Below are positions 36,337 to 45,147 of a DNA stretch of 64,000 nucleotides, piece by piece; position 1 is the first letter of the stretch; each line of letters starts with the position of its first letter. Both the position numbers and the translations under genes were made by a program. The stretch spans positions 372,001 to 436,000 of the forward strand of contig NZ_JANHDJ010000002.1 in NCBI RefSeq assembly GCF_024494645.1, given 5' to 3'. The stretch comes from Halohasta litorea (GTDB lineage: Archaea > Halobacteriota > Halobacteria > Halobacteriales > Haloferacaceae). The notes beneath the pieces were generated by a model. The model worked only from the letters and a program-made list of their open reading frames with translations, ran no database searches and was not told the origin of the DNA.

Positions 36337-37975
36337 TTAGCGGTCCGATCGCTCCTGGAGATCCTGCCGCCGAATCTTGCCCGTCGTGGTCGTCGGCAGC
36401 GAGTCGATGAACTCGATCTCCCGGGGATACTCGTACTCAGCGAGCTGCTCGCGGACGAGCGTTTTCAAATCGTCCCGAAGCGTTGCCGACCCCTCCCCGG
36501 TGGGCTGGACGAAGGCTTTGATCGCCTCGCCGCGGGTCTCGTCGGGAACCCCGACGACGCCAGCCTGCTCGACGGCCGGATGGTCCAGGAGGACGCTCTC
36601 GATCTCCATCGGGCCAACGCGGTAGCCGCTGGTGAGGATCACGTCGTCGGCCCGCGAGACGAACCAGCAGTAGCCTTCGGCGTCGCGCTCGACGATGTCG
36701 CCGGTCAGAAACCAGCCGTCGACCTCCTTCTGGGCCGTCTTCCCGGGGAGGTTCCAGTACTCGTCGAAGAAGACCCGGCGGTCTTCCGGCGTGACCGCGA
36801 GTTCGCCAGCCTCACCCCGCGGGAGCGGGTCGGCCGGGTCGGGATCGTCGGGGTCGACGACCCGCACCTCGTAGCCCGGCAACGGTTGGCCCATACTTTC
36901 CGGTTGAGCATCGAACCACGTCGAGCTGTTGCCGACGACGAGGTTGAGCTCGGTCTGGCCGTAGAACTCGTTGACCGGCACGCCGTCGAACGTGTCGGCG
37001 GCCCACTCCAGGATCTCCGGCGTGAGTGGTTCGCCCGCCGCCGCCAACGCCTTCAGCGAGAGATCGTAGCGGTCGGCCGGATCGTCGACGCCCATCAGCA
37101 TCCGGAGTGCCGTCGGCGGCATGAACGAATGGCTGACCTCGTGGCGGGCCAAAAACTCGAAGACTGCCTCGGGGTCGAACCCCTCGCGCGGCCACGCAAC
37201 GATTGTCGCGCCGTAGTGGAGTCCGGCGAACAGCGTCCCGCCGAGGGCCGCCCCCCACGCCCAGTCGGCCGGAGTCCACAGCGTCGACCCTTCCACTCCT
37301 TGATCGAAGTAGTTGTAGGCCGCCGCCCGCCCGCCCGAGCCACAGCGCGTGGCTGTGGAGCACCCCCTTCGGCGGCCCGGTCGAGCCGCTGGTGTACATG
37401 ATCGCCGAGGGCGTTGCGGGCGTCGACTCGTATATCTCGATGCCGGGGTCGTGATCCGACACGAGCCGCTCGAAAGCGTGGACGTCTCCCACCGCCGACT
37501 TCCCGAGTTCGATCACGTGATCGAGACCGGGACACGAATCGCGGACCGCCTCGACCGTCTCCTGGACGCTTGGGTCGACCACGACCGCGCTCGCGCCGCT
37601 GTCGTCGAGTCGGTATTCGAGGGCCTCCGGGCCGAAGAGGACCGTGAGGGGAACCGAGATCGCGCCGAGCTTCCAGATGGCGAGATGGGCGATCGGATTG
37701 GCGGGCTTCTGCGGAACCACGACCGCCACCCGGTCGCCCGCTTCGATCCCGAGCTCGCGGAGCGCCGCGGCGAGCCGGTCGGACCGATCGTCGAGCTCGC
37801 CGTAGCTGTGGGTCGACACCGCCCCATCGTCGGTTTCGTAGACCAGTGCGGGCTGATTGGACTCGTGTTTCCGCAGGAAATCTCGTGCCGGATTGTAGTC
37901 GTCGGGTAGCTCCCACCGAAACCGCTCGCGGGCCGTCTCCAGGGAGTCGTAGGTGGGCATGATCTGCAACGTCAT
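36337..37975 (-). pseudogene. Acyl-CoA synthetase (AMP-binding) with a +4-base frameshift
   Basis: Two overlapping minus-strand frames together make an AMP-forming acyl-CoA synthetase. The N-terminal part (from 37975) has the ATP-binding YTSGSTGPPKGV; the C-terminal part has the motif YGQTELN and the GDI/GYRVGPMEIE hinge and ends with the catalytic Lys in TTTGKIRRQDL. The frame is lost within a (GGGC)3 tandem at 37325-37336. Removing one GGGC restores LGRAAAYNYFDQG and a 544-residue protein with no stop. A start at 37960 (MPTYDSLE) is an alternative. Either a recent inactivation, a slippage-controlled gene or a sequence error. Confidence 0.85.
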
Positions 37976-38037
37976 GGCTGTTTTTTTCAGGGCGTCGACC
38001 TTGCCGTTTGCGCTGGTAGGCGGCGACTATTTAATTA

Positions 38038-38766
38038 TCAGTTCGGCCGGTCGAGTGCGATCGGGACCGACCGGCTTGCGACGTCGACGGCGAAGGCTTC
38101 GTCGTCGGCCGCCAACAGGTCGAAGGTGTCGTAGTGGATCGGCACCACGAGATCGGGGTCCATCCGCTCGGCGAGATCGGCCGCCGCGTGGCGGTCCATC
38201 ACGACGCTGCCGCCGATGTTGGCCAACAGTAGCGAGACCTCCAGTTCGGCGAAGCCATCGAGGGCGTCGGTGTCGCCGGGCCAGAAGACGGTCGTCCCCG
38301 CAATAGCGAGCCGGAACCCACAGCCCTCGCCCTCGGGGTGGGGGACGTTCCCCTCGGCGTCAGCACAGGGACCGTCGGGTCGATTGTACGCCGGGACGGT
38401 CCAGCAGTCGACCGTCATCTCGCCCGCGTCGGTGTCGAGGTCGACCGTCAGATAGTCGTCGTCGCTACAGCGAACCACCTCGTAGGGGAGTTCCTCGACC
38501 GGCGTCACATCGCGGTCGATCCGGCTGGCGTCGACGCCCTCGAAGACGACCACCGTCGCGTCCGGGCGGGCGACGCGCTCGATCCCGTCCGAATCGTAGT
38601 GGTCGCCGTGGGTGATGACGACGAGGTGGCCGTCCTTCGGATACTGGCCCTCCAGGACGCCGTACCGGCCCGGGTCGGTGTAGACGACGGTTCCGGCGGT
38701 CGATTCGAGCCGTGCGGTCGCATAGCCGAGCCAGTCGACGGTGAGGGTGCGGTGTCGAACGGTCAT
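38038..38766 (-). CDS. Metallo-beta-lactamase-fold hydrolase
   Basis: A 242-residue MBL-superfamily protein of the L-ascorbate-6-phosphate lactonase/UlaG-like type. Metal-site motifs: THGDHYDSDG near residues 51-60 (a HxDH variant), WPGDTDALDGF and the C-terminal IHYDTFDLL. A cluster of Cys and acid residues (DGPCADAEGN) follows the core strands. Substrate unknown. The ATG at 38766 is used; upstream codons belong to the DNA ligase 3' end in another frame. It lies 62 bases upstream of the broken acyl-CoA synthetase. Confidence 0.85.
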   Translation of the reverse strand: MTVRHRTLTVDWLGYATARLESTAGTVVYTDPGRYGVLEGQYPKDGHLVVITHGDHYDSDGIERVARPDATVVVFEGVDASRIDRDVTPVEELPYEVVRCSDDDYLTVDLDTDAGEMTVDCWTVPAYNRPDGPCADAEGNVPHPEGEGCGFRLAIAGTTVFWPGDTDALDGFAELEVSLLLANIGGSVVMDRHAAADLAERMDPDLVVPIHYDTFDLLAADDEAFAVDVASRSVPIALDRPN

Positions 38767-38809
38767 GGTTCGGCTACCGCCAGCAAGCGGCTTGTAGCTG
38801 ACTATCCGA

Positions 38810-40498
38810 CTACTGGCTCTCGGCGAGCCGTTCGATCCGGCCGACCGTCTCGGCGTCGGCGGGCGATTTGTCCTCGCGGACTGCGACGAACCGCGGGAAT
38901 CGCAGCGCATAGCCCGACGCGTAGGTCGGCGACGGCTGGATTTCTTCATACCCGACCTCGAAGACGACCGATGGCTGGATCTCGACGGTCTGGCCCGATT
39001 CGGCGGTGATGTGGGGCTCCAGGAGCTCGGTTAGCTCGGCCAGTTGCTCGTCGGTAATCCCCGTGGCGACCTTGCCGATCGTCCGGTAGCTGGCGGTCTC
39101 CGGATCGCGGACTGAGAGCAGAAACGTCCCCAGAAAACTCGCCCGCCGTCCCTCGCCCCACTCCGCGCCCGTAACCACGAGGTCGACCGTCTCCACATCG
39201 GGTTTCCGTTTGAGCCAGTTTTGGCCCCGGTCGCCCGGCGAGTAGGCCGACTGGGGGTTTTTCAGCATGATCCCCTCGTGGCCTGCTTCCAGCGCGTCGG
39301 CCTCGAAGGCGGCGAGTTCGTCGGGATCGTCGGACAGCAGGAGTTCGGCAACCGCCTCGTCGGCCTCGCCGTTTTTAAATACAGTTTCGAGTCGGTCGTG
39401 GCGGTCGACGAGCGGCTTTGTAAGGAGGCCCTCGCTACCGGCGCGGAGACAGTCGAAGGCGTGGAGCCGGAGCGTGACCTCCTCGACCATCCGTTCGATA
39501 TCGTGTTTCCGGCGGAACCGCCGGAGGACGTGCTGGAAGGCCAGAGGGTCGCCCGCATCGTCGACGGCAACGACCTCGCCATCCAGGATACACGAGTCGG
39601 TTACCGACTGCCTCACAAACTCAACGACATCGGGCAGCGCCGCGGTCACGTCGTCCATGTTGCGGGAGTAGATGGAAATCTCGCCGAGCCCGCTTTCCTC
39701 TCCCTCCTGGACGTGGATCTGGACCCGTGCGCCGTCGAACTTGATTTCGGCGGCGGCCTCGCCCCACGAATCGAGCGCCTCGGCGGCGGTCCCGGCCTGG
39801 GCGAGCATCGACTGGACCGGGCGGCCGACTTCGAGTTCCAGACTGTCGAGACCAGCCGCGCCCTCCTCGCGGGCAACGGCGGCCACCTCGCCGTAATCGT
39901 TCGTCACCTGGAGGGCGCGGCTGACGGTCTCGGTCGGCTGGTCGAAGGCCTCACAGATGGCATCGCGGACAGTTCCTTCGCCGACGCCGATCCGCATTTC
40001 GCCGAGGACGAGTCGGGCGAGATACCGGGCTTCGAGCGGCGAACACTGACGGAACAGCCCGAACAGCAGGTCGACTTTGCGGTCCTGACTTCCCGAGCCG
40101 TCGGCGTCGGCCAGCGCCCGGAGTTCGCTGTCGACCTCGTCGACGGTCAGCCCCTCGGCAGCCCCGCTGCCGAAGGCGGCCAATCCCTGTTGGTCGCCGA
40201 ACTCGTAGCCCTCGGCGACCGCACCGATCTCTCCTTGGTCGGCCAGCCGGGCCTCGACATCGTCGGCCGAGACGTTCGGCCCCGCCGCGCGGGCGATGGC
40301 GGTATAACAGAGCGAGGGGCCGATATCGAGGGTTGTCGAGGACCACGCGGGAAACACTCGTCCCTGAACGAAGCGGACGACGACTGGAAGCTCCGCGTCG
40401 GCGGCCCCAAACAGGGCTGCGACCTCCTGGATCGTCTCGATATCTCCCGCCTCGGCCTCGATTCCGTCGACTCGCTTGGCGAACGCCTCGAACTCCAT
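38810..40498 (-). CDS. lig: ATP-dependent DNA ligase
   Basis: A 562-residue archaeal DNA ligase I-type enzyme that seals nicks with ATP. The N-terminal DNA-binding domain covers residues 1 to about 225; the nucleotidyl-transfer motif is EIKFDGARVQ with the adenylated Lys at 253, motif III (LDGEVVAVD), motif IV and V (the GIMLKNP region) follow, and the OB domain closes. Length and order are usual (about 550-600). It faces the amphi-Trp gene with 111 bases between starts. Confidence 0.95.
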   Translation of the reverse strand: MEFEAFAKRVDGIEAEAGDIETIQEVAALFGAADAELPVVVRFVQGRVFPAWSSTTLDIGPSLCYTAIARAAGPNVSADDVEARLADQGEIGAVAEGYEFGDQQGLAAFGSGAAEGLTVDEVDSELRALADADGSGSQDRKVDLLFGLFRQCSPLEARYLARLVLGEMRIGVGEGTVRDAICEAFDQPTETVSRALQVTNDYGEVAAVAREEGAAGLDSLELEVGRPVQSMLAQAGTAAEALDSWGEAAAEIKFDGARVQIHVQEGEESGLGEISIYSRNMDDVTAALPDVVEFVRQSVTDSCILDGEVVAVDDAGDPLAFQHVLRRFRRKHDIERMVEEVTLRLHAFDCLRAGSEGLLTKPLVDRHDRLETVFKNGEADEAVAELLLSDDPDELAAFEADALEAGHEGIMLKNPQSAYSPGDRGQNWLKRKPDVETVDLVVTGAEWGEGRRASFLGTFLLSVRDPETASYRTIGKVATGITDEQLAELTELLEPHITAESGQTVEIQPSVVFEVGYEEIQPSPTYASGYALRFPRFVAVREDKSPADAETVGRIERLAESQ

Positions 40499-40609
40499 TG
40501 GCCGCGATTGCCAGCCGAGGCTCCTAAATTCGGCGATCCGACCCCTGCCCGCTGCGTATTCATCACAATCGCAAATTGGTTTTATGTGTCGTGTTATCGA
40601 CTGTCACAT

Positions 40610-40849
40610 ATGGCCGAGAAGACCGTCCACGAGAGCGAACTCGACAGATCCAGCGTCGCCGAGAGCCTGCGGTCGCTCGCCGACGAGTTCGAGTCCAGCG
40701 AGGATGTCCATGTGCGGGTGGGAAACAAGTCGATCAGGCTCCAGCCGCCCGAAACCGTCAGCTACGAGGTCAGCGTCCACGAAACCAGTTCCCTACTCCG
40801 GAGCAGCCGCGAGACGATCACCGTCACCCTCGACTGGAAGAGCCGGTAG
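40610..40849 (+). CDS. Amphi-Trp domain protein
   Basis: A 79-residue acidic protein of the amphi-Trp domain type, short proteins that end in a Trp-containing amphipathic strand (TVTLDWKSR here). The first half is helical (SELDRSSVAESLRSLADEFES). Function is unknown. A TTTATG box about 25 bases upstream of the ATG at 40610 fits a leaderless transcript. It precedes the glutamate-cysteine-ligase-like gene by 56 bases. Confidence 0.8.
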   Translation: MAEKTVHESELDRSSVAESLRSLADEFESSEDVHVRVGNKSIRLQPPETVSYEVSVHETSSLLRSSRETITVTLDWKSR

Positions 40850-40905
40850 CGGGCCGTCCAAGCTAGGTGGGTTCAAGAGGCTCGAAACGAGAGTAGGGCC
40901 AACTG

Positions 40906-42435
40906 ATGACCAAGTCCGAGTTGGCGGCGTCCGTGAGAGACGTGCTTACGGTCGACACCGAGGCGTACAACACCGAGGCGGCAGCCGATGCCGACTTCGT
41001 ACTCTCGGAGCTCGATTCCGGAACGTTCGACAACCACCAGTCGATTCTCGGGCTCGAATACGAGTTTTATGCGGTCTCCGAGGATCGCTGGCATACCGCC
41101 ACCGAAAACGAGTTCGCCCTCGCCCGCGTGCCACGTCGGCTCCTGGAGCTAATCGGCTTCGAGAAGGAACTCGGTCTCCACAACGCCGAGATGACCGCCA
41201 GCCCCCAGCCGTTCAACAGCTACGGGCTCGAAGCGATCGAAGCCGAGGTCCGGGGCCGCCTCGAAGCAGCCCTCGACTGTAGCCGCGCCGAGGGATTGCG
41301 GCTGGTCAGCGATGCCATGTGGACGATCCCGCCGACCGGCGAGACCGCCCGCGAGTATCTCACCGACAGCGTCTCCGACGGCGGGGTTCGGATCGCGACC
41401 AACATGAGCGATGCCGTCCGCTACCACGCGATGGCCAACAGCGGCACCGGCGCGTTCCGCGTCGACGCACCGGGCGTCGACCTCGAAGCCGAGACGGTGA
41501 TGCCCGAGAGCCTCATCACCTCGATCCAGCCCCACTACCAGGTCCAACAGGCGATGGATCTCCCCCGCTATTTCAACTACGCCGTCCGCCTCGCTGGCCC
41601 CCTGCTCGCGCTCGGCGTCAACGCCCCCTTCTTCCCGCCGGACTGCTACGAGGACGACCTCGACCCCGAGTGGCTCCTTGAGAACGGCTGGCAGGAAAAC
41701 CGGATCGCCGTCTTCGAATCCGTACTCAACAGCGTCACCGAGACCGACAAGGTCCGGTTCCCGGAGGATCTCGACAGCATCCAGGAGGCCGTCGACCGCG
41801 TCGTAACGGACGAGACGATGATCCCGATGCCGGTCGACCAGGAAGGCGAGTTCCACGACAACTTCGCGACCCTCCGACGCAAACACGGCACCTACTGGCG
41901 GTGGGTCCGACCGGTCTTCGACGGCCCGACGCGCTCGCAGGCCAACGCCCGCATCGAGTTCCGCCCGCTGCCCGCCCAGCCGACCGTCCGGGACTCGATG
42001 GCGCTGACCGTCGCTTTTGCGGGCGCGATGGAGGGGCTGACCCGCACCGAACACCCGGTCGTCGACCTCCCGTGGGCTGACGCCCGCGAGAACTTCTATA
42101 CGGCGATGCGCGATGGTCTCGGGGCCGATATCTCCTGGATCACTGCCGACGGCTCGGAGACCGACGATCTCGAACTCGCCTTGACCGACCTGCTGGAACA
42201 CGCCGCCGAAGGGCTTCGGGCGGTCGGCCTCGATCGAGCGGCCGTCGACCGCTACCTCCAGCCGCTCCAGTGGCGGATCGAAACCGGCCTGACGCCTGCG
42301 GGCTGGAAACGACAGCAGGTCCGGGGGCGGCTCGATGACGGCGACTCGCTGGCCGAGGCGATCCAGTCGACCCAACGGTTGTATATCGAAAACCAGGCCG
42401 CAACGCTGATCGACGGCGACTTCACCGACTGGTAG
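40906..42435 (+). CDS. Glutamate-cysteine-ligase-like (GCS2-type) carboxylate-amine ligase
   Basis: A 509-residue protein of the GCS2/EgtA-like carboxylate-amine ligase fold. The first metal-binding motif is LGLEYEFYAV near residues 47-56; GLHNAEMTASPQPF near 90, the Asn/Gly-rich substrate loop around 170-180 and ARIEFRPLPAQPTVRD near 350-365 are further landmarks. Haloarchaea use gamma-glutamylcysteine as a main low-molecular-mass thiol, so this could make it or be a related ligase with another amine. It is longer than the haloarchaeal GshA I remember (about 360), so I do not assign gshA. Confidence 0.72.
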   Translation: MTKSELAASVRDVLTVDTEAYNTEAAADADFVLSELDSGTFDNHQSILGLEYEFYAVSEDRWHTATENEFALARVPRRLLELIGFEKELGLHNAEMTASPQPFNSYGLEAIEAEVRGRLEAALDCSRAEGLRLVSDAMWTIPPTGETAREYLTDSVSDGGVRIATNMSDAVRYHAMANSGTGAFRVDAPGVDLEAETVMPESLITSIQPHYQVQQAMDLPRYFNYAVRLAGPLLALGVNAPFFPPDCYEDDLDPEWLLENGWQENRIAVFESVLNSVTETDKVRFPEDLDSIQEAVDRVVTDETMIPMPVDQEGEFHDNFATLRRKHGTYWRWVRPVFDGPTRSQANARIEFRPLPAQPTVRDSMALTVAFAGAMEGLTRTEHPVVDLPWADARENFYTAMRDGLGADISWITADGSETDDLELALTDLLEHAAEGLRAVGLDRAAVDRYLQPLQWRIETGLTPAGWKRQQVRGRLDDGDSLAEAIQSTQRLYIENQAATLIDGDFTDW

Positions 42436-42488
42436 GTCTCGGCTTGTAGTAGCAGTCGCAGTTCAGTGGCCGTTGCTCGGCGGTCGGC

Positions 42489-42500
42489 AAAACGGAAAAA
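42489..42500 (-). terminator. T-rich transcript end of psmB
   Basis: Two T runs on the minus strand (TTTTTCCGTTTT) about 13-24 bases after the psmB stop, typical of archaeal U-tract termination. Confidence 0.45.
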
Positions 42501-42512
42501 CGAGTCGCCTTT

Positions 42513-43247
42513 TTAAATCATCTCGTCGACATCGTTGTATCGGGTGATGTCGACGCCGTCTTCGGTGACGACTGCAACGTTGATCCCGTTACCCGACGCG
42601 AGGTCGCGCTCGATCGCCGTCTTGATCGCGTTGCCAGCGATGGTCTCAGCCTCTTCGATCGACAGCCCCTCCTCGTACTGCTGTTCGAGCACACCGAGGG
42701 CGAACTGGCTGCCCGAGCCGGTGACGGTGTAATCTTCCTCGGTCGTCCCGCCCAGCGCGTCGATGGAGTAGATGTGGCTGCCTTCTTCGTCGACGCCGCC
42801 GAGGATCGGGCTGACGATCAGGAACGCCCCCGAGCGGAGGAAGTTGCCCGTGAGCGTCGACAGCGCCTGCATACTCATGTCCTCGCCGCGGCGGGCCTCG
42901 TAGAGTCGGACCTCCGCCTTGAGGGAGGAAATGAGGTTCTGGGCCGCCGAGACCGACCCGGCAATGGTGAGCGCACCCGTCGGGTGGATCTCTTCGACCT
43001 TCTGGACGTCCTTGCTGGAGACCATGTAGCCCATGCTCGCGCGCATGTCGGTCGCCAGGACGACGCCGTCTTCGGTCTTGAGACCGACGGTGGTCGTCCC
43101 GGTTTTCATCGTGGCGTCTTCGGTGTCGCCCGCGCTGTGCTGGCCGTTCTGACCGGAGAAGTCGCCGATTTCCGGCCCAAAGACGTTCGCGTTGTTGGCT
43201 TCGAGTTGACCCAACTCGTCAGGAGAACCGCCTGTCGGAGTTCGCAT
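42513..43247 (-). CDS. psmB: Proteasome subunit beta
   Basis: A 244-residue archaeal 20S proteasome beta subunit. A 50-residue propeptide ends MKTG and is cut before Thr51 (TTTVGL), the catalytic nucleophile. Conserved residues of the active site include D in ATDMRASMGYM and K in SSKDVQ. The long, acidic propeptide with NGQHSAGDTEDAT is haloarchaeal in style. A TATA-like CATTTATC lies about 25 bases upstream of the ATG, so the message is probably leaderless. Single gene; the alpha subunit is elsewhere. Confidence 0.95.
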   Translation of the reverse strand: MRTPTGGSPDELGQLEANNANVFGPEIGDFSGQNGQHSAGDTEDATMKTGTTTVGLKTEDGVVLATDMRASMGYMVSSKDVQKVEEIHPTGALTIAGSVSAAQNLISSLKAEVRLYEARRGEDMSMQALSTLTGNFLRSGAFLIVSPILGGVDEEGSHIYSIDALGGTTEEDYTVTGSGSQFALGVLEQQYEEGLSIEEAETIAGNAIKTAIERDLASGNGINVAVVTEDGVDITRYNDVDEMI

Positions 43248-43377
43248 TGTCTACCGTTACGCTGGAGCGGTGATAAATGCAACCCTTCGGCAACCCTCGC
43301 CGCTACTCACCGGGGGAGCGACAAGACCGTCGCCTCAGTCGGTGAGGAGGCAGTACAGACGAACCGAGCGGTCGGCG

Positions 43378-44004
43378 CTACTCGGTTTCGTAGTCGCCGC
43401 CGTACTTGATGAAGAAGAAGGCAAACGAGAGCGTCGAGACCATCGCGAAGAAGGTCGCGATCCCGAGGGTTTTGGCGCTGTTGGGGATCTGTGGCGGGCC
43501 GCCACTCCCGCCACCGCCACCGGTCTCGACGGTCGGTACGTCGTCGCCGACCGCGACCGCCCCGAGCATCCCCAGCTGGGCGTGGGGGTCACACTGGTAG
43601 TTGGTGATACCGGCGTGTTCTTCGGTGAACTCGAACTCGTAGGTAAAGCCAGCTTCACCTGTCTGTTCGCTTTCGAGCGATGCCGGGCCATCGGTCGTGA
43701 CGACGTTGTGGTCGCCACCTTCGCCGGTCCACTCCCAGATCACGGTCGTTCCTGGATCGATCCAGATGCCCGCCGGGCTGAAGGCGACGTTGCCGCCGTT
43801 GCCGCTTGCGCCGACCTCGACGGTGACCTCGCTTTCGCCGCGGAGGTCCTCGGTGCCGCCGTCGACGCCTTCGAGTTCGGTGAACTCGGCCATTTCGCTC
43901 TGTGCTGCGGCGGTGCCAGCAGTGGCAGTCGCGGCGCCTGCCGCGGCGGTCGCTCCGGCCGAGGCCCGGAGGAATCCACGCCGAGAGACTACGTTGTCGC
44001 TCAT
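43378..44004 (-). CDS. Halocyanin (blue copper) protein, Tat-exported, C-terminal membrane anchor
   Basis: A 208-residue secreted cupredoxin. Residues 1-35 are a Tat signal (SRRGFLRAS) ending near AAAQS; the copper-site ligands are in GDHNVV (His) and TNYQCDPHAQLGM (Cys, His, Met); a Gly-rich linker (about 163-172) is followed by a C-terminal helix (about 180-200). It is membrane-bound at the C-terminus, unlike the lipobox halocyanin of Natronomonas. Small electron carrier for the respiratory chain; partner unknown. ATG at 44004. Confidence 0.9.
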   Translation of the reverse strand: MSDNVVSRRGFLRASAGATAAAGAATATAGTAAAQSEMAEFTELEGVDGGTEDLRGESEVTVEVGASGNGGNVAFSPAGIWIDPGTTVIWEWTGEGGDHNVVTTDGPASLESEQTGEAGFTYEFEFTEEHAGITNYQCDPHAQLGMLGAVAVGDDVPTVETGGGGGSGGPPQIPNSAKTLGIATFFAMVSTLSFAFFFIKYGGDYETE

Positions 44005-44133
44005 ACCTGCAGGTTTGTCATCGCCCGTAGTGAATACTTTGGTTCGCCGTCGCGGGGTGTTCGGCTGTCGGCCACTGCCGGGGTGTGTTGTCGTTCCGGA
44101 ACGTTTTTGGCCGCTTTCGCGCCACACTCCTGT

Positions 44134-44391
44134 ATGACAGATATCGAGGCCGAACTCCGCGAACAGTTCACCGACGCGTTTGCCGACGCCGAGTTTCCGG
44201 TAACGAGCCAGATGGATCTGGTTCCGGCGCTGCCGGATGGTCCCGGCACGACGTTCTCGGCCGGAGACCGGACGCTGTCGGCGATGGAACTCGCCTCGAA
44301 ACTCGGCGGCCATCAGGACTTCCCCTACGAGGACGCCGAGAGCCTCGTCGATGACGTGATCGCCGGACTCAAGGCCGAAGACGTGATCTGA
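44134..44391 (+). CDS. MTH865-like family protein
   Basis: An 85-residue helical acidic protein that matches the archaeal MTH865-like family (EF-hand-like fold of unknown function). It opens MTDIEAELREQFTDAF and has the GGHQDFPYEDAESLVDDVI segment conserved in the family. It is divergent from the halocyanin gene (129 bases between starts) and is followed after 46 bases by the J-domain gene on the same strand. Confidence 0.82.
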   Translation: MTDIEAELREQFTDAFADAEFPVTSQMDLVPALPDGPGTTFSAGDRTLSAMELASKLGGHQDFPYEDAESLVDDVIAGLKAEDVI

Positions 44392-44437
44392 CGACGGCTC
44401 CCGAGAGTTTCTTTATCCCTCGTCTCCAACCACGACC

Positions 44438-45049
44438 GTGCCCATCGAGCTGCTGAACGAACTCCCGACATGGCTGCTGTTAGGCGTCGGCCTCGGGACG
44501 GTCGCCTCTGCGGCCGTCGGCGCAGTCTTTTATTTCGGGGACCGCCTGTTTCCGCCCATCGACCGCAGCGGCCAGCAGGGATACGTCGACGGGAACCTCC
44601 GCCGCCACGCCGAGATTCGATCCTATCTCTCCGCCATCGACGAGCGGTTCGTCGAGAACGCCGACCTCGATGGCTTTGCGGCCGCGTTCTATCTCCCCGA
44701 CCGTGACGTTGCGATCACTTTCGATCCGCGGGTGTTTTTCGGCCTCGAATCGGCCCCGACCTACGTCGTACTCTGCGAGGACGAGATGCCCGTCGCCACC
44801 CTCGGGCGGCGGCTCCCCTTCGAGGTTGAGGAACCCGAGCGTGAGGCGGGCCGGAGCCGACGGACTGCCGACCGGGCGGTGACCAATGCGTTCCAGGAGC
44901 TCGGCTTGGATGCTGGAGCCTCCCAGGACGAAGTACGGAGCGCCTACCGCTCGCTGGCCAAGGAGGCCCACCCAGATCGCGGCGGTACCGAAGCCGAGTT
45001 CAAACAGCTCCAGGACGCGTATACGACCGCCAAAGAGTACACCGACTGA
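44438..45049 (+). CDS. Membrane-anchored J-domain protein
   Basis: A 203-residue protein with an N-terminal transmembrane helix (residues about 12-35), a middle domain of about 100 residues of unknown fold and a C-terminal J domain (about 150-200) with the HPD tripeptide in EAHPDRGGTEAEF. It should recruit Hsp70 (DnaK) to the membrane. The start is GTG at 44438, with the TTTATCC box 22-30 bases before, a leaderless arrangement. The inverted order (J domain last) resembles DnaJ-type C family proteins rather than canonical DnaJ. Confidence 0.85.
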   Translation: MPIELLNELPTWLLLGVGLGTVASAAVGAVFYFGDRLFPPIDRSGQQGYVDGNLRRHAEIRSYLSAIDERFVENADLDGFAAAFYLPDRDVAITFDPRVFFGLESAPTYVVLCEDEMPVATLGRRLPFEVEEPEREAGRSRRTADRAVTNAFQELGLDAGASQDEVRSAYRSLAKEAHPDRGGTEAEFKQLQDAYTTAKEYTD

Positions 45050-45147
45050 GCCGCCGACTGGGGTGCGTTACAACCGCGAGACCGCTGTTCTGTAGCCGGG
45101 GCCGCCCCGTCTTGACTCTGCTTTGGGACCGGGAGAGACGGTCCGGT

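Noticed and set aside
37325-37336. Programmed ribosomal frameshift at the GGGC repeat
   Set aside because: A 4-base repeat unit change fits replication slippage; there is no slippery heptamer or downstream pseudoknot evident. Recorded as a pseudogene or slippage candidate instead.
39221-40609. Long plus-strand frame opposite the DNA ligase
   Set aside because: Antisense shadow of a well-supported gene; only the 3' end from 40610 (amphi-Trp protein) is real.
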